Shown here: piece by piece, positions 56,292 to 64,000 of the stretch | Position numbering within the stretch: the stretch's first letter is position 1 | Layout of the letters: every line of letters begins with the position of its first letter | Assembly: GCF_008831265.1 (NCBI RefSeq) | Contig: NZ_VTTH01000002.1 | Coordinates: forward strand, 310,001 to 374,000 | Origin: Lacisediminimonas profundi | GTDB taxonomy: Bacteria > Pseudomonadota > Gammaproteobacteria > Burkholderiales > Burkholderiaceae_D | Direction: 5' to 3' | Length of the DNA: 64,000 nt | The notes under the pieces: model-generated | The model's input: the letters and a program-made list of their open reading frames with translations, nothing else | Told to the model about the DNA's origin: nothing | Database searches by the model: none | Position numbers and translations under genes: made by a program

Positions 56292-56999
56292 TCAACCTCC
56301 AAAATAAGCTTTCCGGATGGATTCGCTTTGCTTCAGTTCTTCGGCATTGCCCTCAATGCTGACCTTTCCCGATTCCAGGATGTAGGCCCGATGAGCGACT
56401 TTCAGAGCGAGATATGCGCTCTGTTCAACCAGCATGACGGTGGTTCCGCGGCGGTTGATTTCCTGCAGCGAGTGGAATATGTCTTCGATGATCAGCGGCG
56501 CCAGGCCAAGCGAAGGCTCATCCAGCAACAGAAGCTTTGGATTGGACATGAGCGCACGTCCCATGGCGAGCATCTGTTGTTCACCGCCACTCAAGGTACC
56601 CGCCAGTTGCTTGCGCCGCTCTTTCAATAACGGGAAAAGATCGTAGGCCTGCTCCAGGTTCGCCTTGACGTCCGCACCCCTGGTAACCGTGTAAGCTCCC
56701 AGCGCCAGGTTTTCATAGACCGACAGATCGGCGAACACACGGCGCCCCTCCGGAACGTAACCCACACCCAGCTTGCAGATCTGATGGGCCGGAACATGGG
56801 CGATGGACTGCCCCATGAGTTCCACTTTGCCCGAAGTCGGGGCCACGATCCCCATGACCATGTTCAGCAAGGACGACTTCCCTGCCCCGTTCGCCCCCAG
56901 GACGGCGACGGTCTCTCCCTGGTTCACCTTCAGGCTGACGCCCTGAACGGCATGCACCATTCCATAATGGATATGAACGTTTTCAATGTTCAGCATCAT
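56292..56999 (-). CDS. livF: Branched-chain-type ABC transporter ATPase LivF
   Basis: 235 residues. Walker A GANGAGKSS, signature LSGGEQQML, Walker B LLLLDEPSLGLAP. Short HAAT-type ATPase, partner of LivG. ATGA overlap with livG. Transports amino acids or, in many betaproteobacterial copies, amides and aromatic or carboxylic compounds. Confidence 0.93.
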   Translation of the reverse strand: MMLNIENVHIHYGMVHAVQGVSLKVNQGETVAVLGANGAGKSSLLNMVMGIVAPTSGKVELMGQSIAHVPAHQICKLGVGYVPEGRRVFADLSVYENLALGAYTVTRGADVKANLEQAYDLFPLLKERRKQLAGTLSGGEQQMLAMGRALMSNPKLLLLDEPSLGLAPLIIEDIFHSLQEINRRGTTVMLVEQSAYLALKVAHRAYILESGKVSIEGNAEELKQSESIRKAYFGG

Positions 57000-57760
57000 G
57001 CCGTCGCTCCCGTCTCGCCCAAATAGGCAGAAATCACCTTTGGATCATTTGCAATTTCAGCCGGGGTTCCCATGGCGATCGCTTTGCCATAATGCAGGAC
57101 CATGATGCGGTCCGAGATTCCCATCACCATTCGCATATCATGTTCGATCAAAAGTATGGGCATGCCGCCCTTGTGCAGCCTGTCTACCAGCTGCGTTATG
57201 GAGGCACGTTCTTCGGCATTAAGCCCGGCGACGGGCTCATCCAGCATCAGCAGTTTGGGATCCGTCGCCAGAGCGCGTGCGATTTCCAGGCGCTTCTGGT
57301 CTCCGTACGACAGTTCAGTTGCGGACAGGTCTGCCTTGTCTGTCAGGCCAACCATCTCCAATGCCTCCCAGGCACGCTTTCTTGCCGCTTCGTGCGGATC
57401 CCTTGAGCGCCGCGAGCCAAACAGGTCACCCAACAACGACACCTCCGAGCGCACCATCGAGCCCGTCATGACATTTTCAAATACCGACATGCTGGAAAAC
57501 AGCCTGATATTCTGGAATGTGCGCGCCACGCCGGATCGATTCAACTCCATCGGCGATTTACCGGTGACGCGGGTGTTGTCGAGATAAACCTCTCCACCCG
57601 TCGGGCGGTAAATACCCGTAATGACATTGAATAATGTGCTTTTGCCGGATCCGTTGGGGCCAATCACACTGAACAATTCACCAGGCCGCAACTCCAGCGA
57701 AACGCCATTCAACGCGGTCAGCCCGCCAAATCTCATCGTCAAGCCTTCAGTTCGTATCAT
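56996..57760 (-). CDS. livG: Branched-chain-type ABC transporter ATPase LivG
   Basis: 254 residues. Walker A GPNGSGKST, signature LSYGDQKRLE (the usual LivG form), Walker B LLMLDEPVAGLN, and the C-terminal helix with DPKVISAYLGE. Coupled to livM upstream by ATGA. Confidence 0.94.
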   Translation of the reverse strand: MIRTEGLTMRFGGLTALNGVSLELRPGELFSVIGPNGSGKSTLFNVITGIYRPTGGEVYLDNTRVTGKSPMELNRSGVARTFQNIRLFSSMSVFENVMTGSMVRSEVSLLGDLFGSRRSRDPHEAARKRAWEALEMVGLTDKADLSATELSYGDQKRLEIARALATDPKLLMLDEPVAGLNAEERASITQLVDRLHKGGMPILLIEHDMRMVMGISDRIMVLHYGKAIAMGTPAEIANDPKVISAYLGETGATA

Positions 57761-58758
57761 TTGCGCGTTACTCCTTCCGCGGATTTGATCCGAAAGCGCT
57801 CAGGCAACAACTGAGGAATCCGGCTCAGATACGGGCCAATTCCATTCGGCATATAAATCATACCCCATAGCAAAAATAGACCATAAGCGACCATCCGGTA
57901 TTCACCGATATTGCGGAGATACTCGGTAGTCCCGGTAAGAACCAAGGTGGCCAACAGCATTCCGGTGATGCTGCGTTGTCCACCGAAAACAGCCATGGTC
58001 AACAGCATCACCGACAGGTCCAATTTGAAATTGTCCGGATGGATATAGCCAACGTAATGCGCATACAAGGAACCTGCAATACCAGCCCAGATGGCGCTGA
58101 TCACGAAAGCAATTACCTTTGAGCGCACGGTGTTGATACCGACCATGGTCGCCGCAATCTCACTGTCGTTCAGTGCCCTGAAGTACCAACCCAGTCGCGA
58201 CCGCATCACCCTGAGCGTCAACCAGATGAAGAGCACCAACATGGCAAGGGCCAGGAAAAAGAACGATCTCGGCGAGTCGATTGCATAGCTGCCGATCATC
58301 GGTGGCGGAATCTGCAAGACGCCCTGCGCGCCCTTCGTCACCTCGGTTGCATTCATCATGACCAATGAGACGATCTCGCACACGCCAATGGTCACCATGA
58401 CGAGATACAGCCCGGAGACCCGAAGTGTCGGCACGCCCACCGCCAGGCCGGCCAAGCCGGTAACGGCAGCCGCCGCAAGGATGCCAATCCAGAATGGCAC
58501 GCCAAAATTGATGGCAAGCAAGGCAGATACGTAGGCGCCGATCCCGTAGAAAGCCGCCTGGCCCAGAGATGTCTGCCCAGCGTAGCCTCCCAGGATCCCC
58601 AGGCCCAGCACGGCGATACCGTTGATGGCGACCATTACGCCAATATGGACGATGTATTTCGGCCCCAGGATCGGGAACAACAGAACCGCAAGAAGCCCTA
58701 TCGCGAAGAGATTTATTTTCGCTGTTTTTGAAATTGAGATGCTCATTGTTTTCGTCAT
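57757..58758 (-). CDS. livM: Branched-chain-type ABC transporter permease LivM
   Basis: 333 residues, about nine transmembrane helices. The LivM signatures GILGGYAGQTSLGQAAFYGIG and the coupling loop with ALNDSEIAATMVGINTVRSKV are present. A start at MSISIS four codons later is also possible. Overlaps livH by four bases. Confidence 0.93.
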   Translation of the reverse strand: MTKTMSISISKTAKINLFAIGLLAVLLFPILGPKYIVHIGVMVAINGIAVLGLGILGGYAGQTSLGQAAFYGIGAYVSALLAINFGVPFWIGILAAAAVTGLAGLAVGVPTLRVSGLYLVMVTIGVCEIVSLVMMNATEVTKGAQGVLQIPPPMIGSYAIDSPRSFFFLALAMLVLFIWLTLRVMRSRLGWYFRALNDSEIAATMVGINTVRSKVIAFVISAIWAGIAGSLYAHYVGYIHPDNFKLDLSVMLLTMAVFGGQRSITGMLLATLVLTGTTEYLRNIGEYRMVAYGLFLLWGMIYMPNGIGPYLSRIPQLLPERFRIKSAEGVTRK

Positions 58759-59621
58759 ACCTTCGTTGGGATAGCGCGACCGAACAGTCCGTGCGGGCGT
58801 ACCAGCAACATGATTATCAATACCGCGAAAACTACGGCGTCTTTATAGGCGGAGCTGATATATCCGGCTGACAAGTTCTCCAATACGCCGATGATGATTC
58901 CACCAACGATTGTTCCTGGAACACTATTAATGCCACCGATAATCGCTGCCGAGAAGGCTTTCAAGCCGACCATGTCGCCCATGTCAAAGGATGCGTAATA
59001 AAGCGGTCCGATCAACAAACCACCAATCGCCGCCACCGATGTGCTGATGGCGAAAATCATCATGATCGCCAGATTCACGTTAATTCCCATCGCGGATGCG
59101 ACAACCCGGTCAGAGGCCACAGCCCGTAATGCCCGCCCATGCCTTGAATAGGTAAAAAACAGGTGAAGCAGGGTGACAGCGATGAGTGCCACGCCAACGA
59201 CCCAGAAGAAAGGCTCGGCGATGCGTATTCCTGAAAACTCGTACACCTTGGTACCGAACAGTGCCGGGTACTTGACTGGTTCAGGATAGAAAATTCGAAT
59301 CCCGTTCTGAAGCACGATCCCCAGACCGATCGTTGCAATCACGAAATTCATGTGGTTGGCGGAATACAATTTTCGGAACGCAAGTCGGTCCAGTATGATT
59401 CCGAAAATGAATCCAGCCACGGCAACCATCAAAATCGCCGTGACCGGACCAACTGGAAATTTCGACACAATCGCAAATCCAAGAAAGGATCCCGCCATGA
59501 AGACGTGACCTTGCGAGAATATGACCTGATTCAATGTGCGAAATACCATTGTGAAGCCGAGACCGACCAGTGCATATACTGCACCGGTCGCAATCCCTTG
59601 AACAAGCAGCTGTGGGAACAT
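58755..59621 (-). CDS. livH: Branched-chain-type ABC transporter permease LivH
   Basis: 288 residues, about eight transmembrane helices. Begins MFPQLLVQGIATGAVYALVG (typical LivH), with AFSAAIIGGINSVPGTIVGG before the end. Forms the channel with LivM. 67 bp downstream of the binding-protein gene. Confidence 0.93.
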   Translation of the reverse strand: MFPQLLVQGIATGAVYALVGLGFTMVFRTLNQVIFSQGHVFMAGSFLGFAIVSKFPVGPVTAILMVAVAGFIFGIILDRLAFRKLYSANHMNFVIATIGLGIVLQNGIRIFYPEPVKYPALFGTKVYEFSGIRIAEPFFWVVGVALIAVTLLHLFFTYSRHGRALRAVASDRVVASAMGINVNLAIMMIFAISTSVAAIGGLLIGPLYYASFDMGDMVGLKAFSAAIIGGINSVPGTIVGGIIIGVLENLSAGYISSAYKDAVVFAVLIIMLLVRPHGLFGRAIPTKV

Positions 59622-59688
59622 GAGTATTACTCAGCCTCGGTTATCGTTAGTTCTGATTTGAAAATTCAACAAAATGCCGCATGCCTGA

Positions 59689-60855
59689 TTATTTCGAGAA
59701 CAATGCAAACTTGCCGTCTTTGACTTCAACCAATACGGATCGCTGAACAAGCTGATGGCTCTTGTCGAAAGACACGGCATCAGCCACGCCAAACACCTTG
59801 CCATTGAAGGACTCGAGGCCTGCACGAATCTTTTCCTTGTCGGAACCGGCGGTTTTCAGCACAGGGGCCACGATCTGCGAGATCGTGCGGTATTCCCAAG
59901 CAGCCAGGACCGGACGTGGTGCGCTTGCGCCGGACGTGTACTTCGCGGTGTAGCGCTTGCCCCATGCACCGGCCTCGGCGTCCGAGTCTTCATGGAAATA
60001 GGTCGTCAGGACCGTGCCCTCGGTTGCCTGGCGGCCGAGCTCCATCAGCTGCTCGTTGGCCAGCCCACCGGTACCGATGAAGCGCGCGGTGATCCCCAGT
60101 CCACGTGCCTGCGACATGATGGCCGGTGCGGCCGGGATCGTTCCGAACACGGCGATGCCATCCGGCTGCGCTTCCTTGATCTTGCTCAGTTGGGCAATGA
60201 AGTCCTTGTCATTGGTCTTGAAAGTTTCCATCGCGACCGGATCGACCCCCAAGCTCTTCAAATGCTTGACGAACACTTCTTTATTGCCAGTTCCATAATC
60301 ATTGGAATCAAAGATCACGGCGATTTTCTTCAGGTTCAGCTTCTTGACCGCAGCTTCGGCGATCTCAACCGATTGAATGCTGTCCGTCTGAATGACACGG
60401 AAGGACCATTTGTTGCCCTCTTTCGTGATTTTCGGGTTGGTTGCGCCGACGATCACGTAAGGCACGCCCTCTTTCTCTACCGTACCCTGATGGGCGAGGA
60501 CCTGGGACGAGCCCCAGCCACCGACGATGACGTCAACTTTCTCGTTGTCGACCAGCCGTTTCATGGCGGTTACGCTCTGTGCAGGATCGCTGGCGTCATC
60601 AACGACGACCAGATTGATTTTCCTGCCGTTGACGCCGCCCGCCGCATTGATTTCCTCGACGGCCATTTCCGCGCCTTGCTTGATGCCAAGGCCGTATGAG
60701 GTACCGCCGCCGCTCAGTGGTGCAATGACGCCCAGCTTGATCGGCGTGTCTTTCGAGCCGCTGTCACAGCCCACCAGGAATGTAGCCGCCACCATACCGG
60801 CCAATACCGTCTTTCCAAATGCCTTCACCATTTTTGTCGCCTTTATAAATTTCAT
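59689..60855 (-). CDS. livK: Branched-chain-type ABC transporter substrate-binding lipoprotein
   Basis: 388 residues. N-terminal signal with lipobox FLVGC (Cys about 29), then IKLGVIAPLSGGGTSYGLGI, VVVDDASDPAQSVTAMKRLV, and FDSNDYGTGNKEVFVKHLKS, the Leu/Ile/Val-binding fold. It decides the ligand of the LivHMGF importer. The lipidated form is unusual for LivK of Gram-negative bacteria. In this operon the ligand is probably the catabolic substrate, not leucine. Confidence 0.92.
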   Translation of the reverse strand: MKFIKATKMVKAFGKTVLAGMVAATFLVGCDSGSKDTPIKLGVIAPLSGGGTSYGLGIKQGAEMAVEEINAAGGVNGRKINLVVVDDASDPAQSVTAMKRLVDNEKVDVIVGGWGSSQVLAHQGTVEKEGVPYVIVGATNPKITKEGNKWSFRVIQTDSIQSVEIAEAAVKKLNLKKIAVIFDSNDYGTGNKEVFVKHLKSLGVDPVAMETFKTNDKDFIAQLSKIKEAQPDGIAVFGTIPAAPAIMSQARGLGITARFIGTGGLANEQLMELGRQATEGTVLTTYFHEDSDAEAGAWGKRYTAKYTSGASAPRPVLAAWEYRTISQIVAPVLKTAGSDKEKIRAGLESFNGKVFGVADAVSFDKSHQLVQRSVLVEVKDGKFALFSK

Positions 60856-60909
60856 TGATATGGGTAAAAAACTTCATGCACGCTGGACTGCAACATCGAA
60901 AAGGGCCTG

Positions 60910-61293
60910 CTATCGACAGATGAATGTTGCGTCGATCTCCACCTGAATTCCTCTTAGCCCCGCCTGTACGAGAGTTCGTGCGGGATACGGCTCCGAGAAA
61001 TACTGAATATAAATCTCGTTGAATTTCGGGATATTAGAAAGCTCGGTCAGATAGACAGTTAATTTCAATGCATCCGTCAAGTCGCAATCAGCTGCCGCCG
61101 CGATTTTCTTGATGTTTTGAATCGTCAGGTGCACTTCGCTCTCGAACGTTCCCGTCACTGGCGTATTGGTAACAGGGTCAAGCGGACCCTGGCCGGAAAC
61201 GAATAATTGATTGTTGTATTTAACCGCTTGCGGGAATGGCCCCCGGCCTTTCGGTGCATCTGGTGCAAATACGGTTTCTTTATTCAGGCTCAT
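60910..61293 (-). CDS. ridA: RidA family protein
   Basis: 127 residues. Family motifs PKGRGPFPQAVKYNNQLFVSGQGPLD and ARTLVQAGLRGIQVEIDATF; the conserved C-terminal Arg and Glu of the deaminase pocket are present. RidA proteins hydrolyse reactive imines or enamines, so an amine-bearing substrate may pass through this pathway. Confidence 0.92.
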   Translation of the reverse strand: MSLNKETVFAPDAPKGRGPFPQAVKYNNQLFVSGQGPLDPVTNTPVTGTFESEVHLTIQNIKKIAAAADCDLTDALKLTVYLTELSNIPKFNEIYIQYFSEPYPARTLVQAGLRGIQVEIDATFICR

Positions 61294-61324
61294 ATCAGTA
61301 TTGGATTATTTTGTGAATATGAAA

Positions 61325-62464
61325 TTACAGCTTCAGCAGGCGTGCCACATTGCCGGAGAAAAGCAGCGCTTTGTCGCTTTCCGAAAGGAATGGGCAATGC
61401 CGTTCCAGATATTGCCTGCCCTGCTTGTATGTGCAATTACGTTCGAGATTCGGCAGATCCGATCCCCATAGCAACTTGTCCGGACCCAGTTTCGCGTAAA
61501 GATCCTTGATGATCGGATGGACCTCGGTGTACGGGTAGTCCCAGATTGTCCCGCCCGGCGTCGGATGACTGACCTGCATCGGGAACAGCAGCTCCAGGTA
61601 CACATTCGGCTGCTTCCAGATGTTCCAGAGCTCGTCAGGAATATCCATCAGCTGATCGCCCTTGCGGACATAGCGCAGCGGCACGCCATGAACCAGGATG
61701 CACGGAATTTCCGGGAAATTGCGGCGCCAGTTTTCAAACCGGTGCATTTGATGGGAGAAGCGGTCGTATGGCGTTTCGGCGCTATGACCCGGCTCTTTCA
61801 GGGCGACGAGATCCCAGTACACAGGGATTCCAAGATCACGAACTTCATTCCAGAATGGATGGAATTTCGGATCGTCAAAATAGCTGCTGTAGCCGTTCTC
61901 GAAAAACCTCGCGTTTGCGTAATACAAGGCCTTCAGGCCGAGTTCGAGGACACCCCTGCGGAGCTCCCGGATCTGGACTTCAGAATCTGCAAATGCTTCG
62001 CTGATTTGCACCGAGCCGACGAATCGTCCCGGATATTTTTTCATTGCATCTGAAAAATAGTCATTCATCTGCCCATAAATCCAGGCATTTTGCAGGACCG
62101 CCATCCCAACGCCGGCATAATCCATCTGGGCGATCAGGAACTCAGGTGGCGACGTCAGCTTCTGCAGGTTAGGGCCATACAGATGCATGAAATAGTCAGT
62201 TCCCTTCGTGGTCCAGACCAGGCGTCCGAATTCACCAAGGCGGAAATTCACGTCATAGGCACCATTCGGGCTCGGATCATTTGGATCCCACATGGCCCAC
62301 TGTGTGCGGTCTTCGATGATTGCGTTGTCTTTCAACCGGCGCACTGCTTGCGCCGGCGATTCGGAAACGAATTTCTGGAGATACAGCAACGGGAATGATT
62401 TATCTTCCCCGCTGGAAGCACCTTCCAGATTCGGGAATATGTGAGTATGCGAATCGATAATCAT
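61325..62464 (-). CDS. Amidohydrolase family protein (COG2159, ACMSD-like)
   Basis: 379 residues. Metal-binding HTH in MIIDSHTHIFPN, a later His in PCILVHGVPL, and the C-terminal Asp in LLWGSDLPNLERN. The ACMSD-like branch includes decarboxylases of aromatic acids and hydrolases of lactones. First structural gene after the GntR regulator; likely carries out an early step of the pathway fed by the Liv importer. Confidence 0.88.
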   Translation of the reverse strand: MIIDSHTHIFPNLEGASSGEDKSFPLLYLQKFVSESPAQAVRRLKDNAIIEDRTQWAMWDPNDPSPNGAYDVNFRLGEFGRLVWTTKGTDYFMHLYGPNLQKLTSPPEFLIAQMDYAGVGMAVLQNAWIYGQMNDYFSDAMKKYPGRFVGSVQISEAFADSEVQIRELRRGVLELGLKALYYANARFFENGYSSYFDDPKFHPFWNEVRDLGIPVYWDLVALKEPGHSAETPYDRFSHQMHRFENWRRNFPEIPCILVHGVPLRYVRKGDQLMDIPDELWNIWKQPNVYLELLFPMQVSHPTPGGTIWDYPYTEVHPIIKDLYAKLGPDKLLWGSDLPNLERNCTYKQGRQYLERHCPFLSESDKALLFSGNVARLLKL

Positions 62465-62505
62465 GGTGTTCCTAATAAAGTCAAAGATTATTCTTGCCCT
62501 GCCGT

Positions 62506-63351
62506 CTAATCGGCGGATTTTTCAGCATTCAGGCCCTCTACGATCAAACTGCTCCCTCCGACCAGATAGCCGCCACTTGTCAATGCCAGGCCAGGAGAAT
62601 TTTTCTGCGGCTTCGCATTCAGGACCAGCTTGTACAGATCCCCGCGGAGATACACCCTTGCCACCTGGATTACCCGGCGGTCTTCGGTCCTGGAAACGGA
62701 TTGGTGCAATAACAGCGCATCATTGGACGAGATCGCAAGAAGCTGCGATTGCCTGGGCGTGGCGATCACCGCCTGCAAATGCATCTCGACCTCGGCCACC
62801 TGGTAGCCGACCTGGTTGATAAGGGTCAGGATCGAGCCCTTGCCGAGATCTGCCTTCACAAGTTCGCGGCCCACATCGAGAGGAAAATATCGGGACTCTA
62901 TCCAGAGCGGTTGCTCGCCGGCCCGGCCAAGCCGTCGGATGCGAACGGCCTCGGCACCGGGGGGCAGGTCCAGGAGCGAAGCGATGAATGATGGGGGCGC
63001 CCCCTCGCTGACCTCCAGGATGGCGGCATTGGGACGGATTCCGAGGTCATGCAACTCGTCTTCGAAGCCACGAAAGTCGCCGCGGGGCCGTTCGCCTTTG
63101 GGCATGAGCGAAATTTTCGGGGAAAGGATGGTGCGCGCCCCCCGGCGTCGAATGATCAGTCCGTCCTCCTCCAGCCGGTCGAACGCACGGCGGACGGTGA
63201 TGCGGCTGACATTGAACATCTCTGCCAATGAATTTTCACTTGGCAAAGACTCCCCCGGCTTCAGCTCGCCGGACTCGATCCGTTCGCGAAGCAACAATTC
63301 CAGCTGGTAATACAACGTAATGGGGCTATTCGCCTGTAGCTTGCTTGTCAC
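62506..63351 (-). CDS. GntR/HutC family transcriptional regulator
   Basis: 281 residues. Winged HTH with LKPGESLPSENSLAEMFNVS and RITVRRAFDRLEEDGLIIRR (about 30-75), and a C-terminal UTRA ligand domain (about 105-250). Most likely a repressor of the downstream amidohydrolase-Liv operon, released by a pathway metabolite. 41 bp upstream of the amidohydrolase gene, so it may be autoregulated with the operon. Confidence 0.92.
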   Translation of the reverse strand: MTSKLQANSPITLYYQLELLLRERIESGELKPGESLPSENSLAEMFNVSRITVRRAFDRLEEDGLIIRRRGARTILSPKISLMPKGERPRGDFRGFEDELHDLGIRPNAAILEVSEGAPPSFIASLLDLPPGAEAVRIRRLGRAGEQPLWIESRYFPLDVGRELVKADLGKGSILTLINQVGYQVAEVEMHLQAVIATPRQSQLLAISSNDALLLHQSVSRTEDRRVIQVARVYLRGDLYKLVLNAKPQKNSPGLALTSGGYLVGGSSLIVEGLNAEKSAD

Positions 63352-63738
63352 CTTCGGGCCCTCAACTTGTACGCTTGTTATAACAATACATCTTGTTTTC
63401 TGTCTGTGTCAACCGTCAGGCGGATCATTCACAACCGGTGGTTTCGCATGAGAAAGCTGTCAAAAATGCATTGAATGGCCCGTGCCGGGAGGTTCCGAGG
63501 GATAGACGCCGAGAGCGTCACTGGCCGGATGTTCGGGGGAAACCTGAGGGAATTTTGGCCGTTCTGGCCGAAGGTATAGCCGGTAAGAAACGACCTCAAG
63601 GGAGGACGGCGCCTGGACGCCCAAGCGACTCTCAAGCGAATCGGCCACGCAGCACGTCCCTGATTGAAATCAATCACCGTGTGATCCAGCGGCGTAGCTT
63701 TTCATGTCCACTTCAATCAAACATCCAAGGAGATTGCC
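63352..63738. other. Intergenic region between the GntR regulator and the DUF1540 gene
   Basis: 387 bp without a supported gene. It holds the divergent promoters, including TTGTTATAACAA (listed separately) near the regulator start. Nothing else recognisable. Confidence 0.5.
63375..63386. promoter_or_regulatory. Palindromic operator-like site upstream of the GntR gene
   Basis: TTGTTATAACAA is a perfect 12-bp palindrome, 24 bp before the regulator start codon, in an AT-rich promoter-like stretch. GntR-family proteins often bind such short palindromes near their own promoter, so autoregulation is likely. Confidence 0.5.
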
Positions 63739-64000
63739 ATGAAGCAGGTTTCAATCGAGATGCCCCTGGTGTCGGGATGTTCGGCCGTAGAGTGTGTCTA
63801 CAACCGGAACAGCGATTGCCATGCCCGCGCCATTACTGTCGGCGACGGCGTGCATCCGGGCTGTGACACCTATTTCAATCTTCCTGCTCCGGAAACCTTC
63901 CACACGAAGGCGAAGCACCAGATCGCCGGCGTGGGAGCATGCAAGGTGTCCCTATGCCAGCACAACACGGACTATGAGTGTCATGCGGATGTCATCGCGG
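63739..64000 (+). CDS. DUF1540 domain protein, N-terminal part
   Basis: The gene runs off the right edge; 87 codons are visible. It begins MKQVSIEMPLVSGCSAVECV and shows repeated Cys-rich DUF1540 units: SAVECVYNRNSDCHARAI, then a second unit with GACKVSLCQHNTDYECHAD. DUF1540 proteins are small Cys-rich, probably metal-binding, of unknown function. AGGAGATT precedes the ATG. Confidence 0.82.
   Translation, partial: MKQVSIEMPLVSGCSAVECVYNRNSDCHARAITVGDGVHPGCDTYFNLPAPETFHTKAKHQIAGVGACKVSLCQHNTDYECHADVIA

Overview
The window looks like a betaproteobacterial chromosome, probably Oxalobacteraceae-like. The evidence is high GC, a Bug/TctC-type substrate-binding protein, genes of the exosortase-linked (XrtA) exopolysaccharide type, and overall gene content. 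The assignment is inference from gene families, not a database match.

Layout. (1) 1-2775, minus strand: the end of an XrtA-associated polysaccharide export cluster (outer-membrane protein fragment, tyrosine autokinase, chain-length determinant). (2) 3474-15534: a glycan module with a GT-C membrane glycosyltransferase, a GT2 enzyme, a GtrA flippase-like protein, a NodB-like deacetylase, SxtJ and DUF5989 membrane proteins, a NodU-type carbamoyltransferase and an SGNH hydrolase. It continues with two right-handed beta-helix proteins, one a lipoprotein with a threonine-rich linker, and a UDP-hexose 4-epimerase. (3) 15789-30918: housekeeping and stress genes, including a diguanylate cyclase, DUF1810, an Mrr-like nuclease, PolX, a DnaJ/DnaK pair, a Lon-like protease, an SNF transporter, small enzymes and a secreted thermonuclease.

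(4) 31148-53879 holds the most interesting content: two complete, related prophages of about 11-12 kb, arranged tail to tail. They are not filamentous and not tailed. Each encodes an HUH rolling-circle initiator, a zinc-ribbon protein, an A32/FtsK-like packaging ATPase, a roughly 275-residue major capsid protein resembling the double jelly-roll P2 protein of phage PM2, a chain of small single-membrane-span proteins, a putative spike, a membrane-anchored lysozyme and an exported terminal protein. Gene order is nearly the same in both. The replication modules and lysozyme folds differ, so these are corticovirus-like (PM2-like) tailless prophages that evolve by module exchange. Three 28-bp dif-like sites with an identical TACAGA core lie left of, between and right of the prophages, which points to host XerCD-mediated integration in tandem. 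A stem-loop with an invariant TTACCG hexaloop stands 15-16 nt before key start codons in both elements and has no obvious explanation.

(5) 53877-63351, minus strand: a catabolic operon under a GntR/HutC repressor, with an amidohydrolase, RidA, a complete LivKHMGF importer, a D-2-hydroxyacid dehydrogenase and an enolase-superfamily enzyme, followed by a tiny antitoxin-like ORF touching the right attachment site. (6) 63739-64000: the start of a DUF1540 gene.
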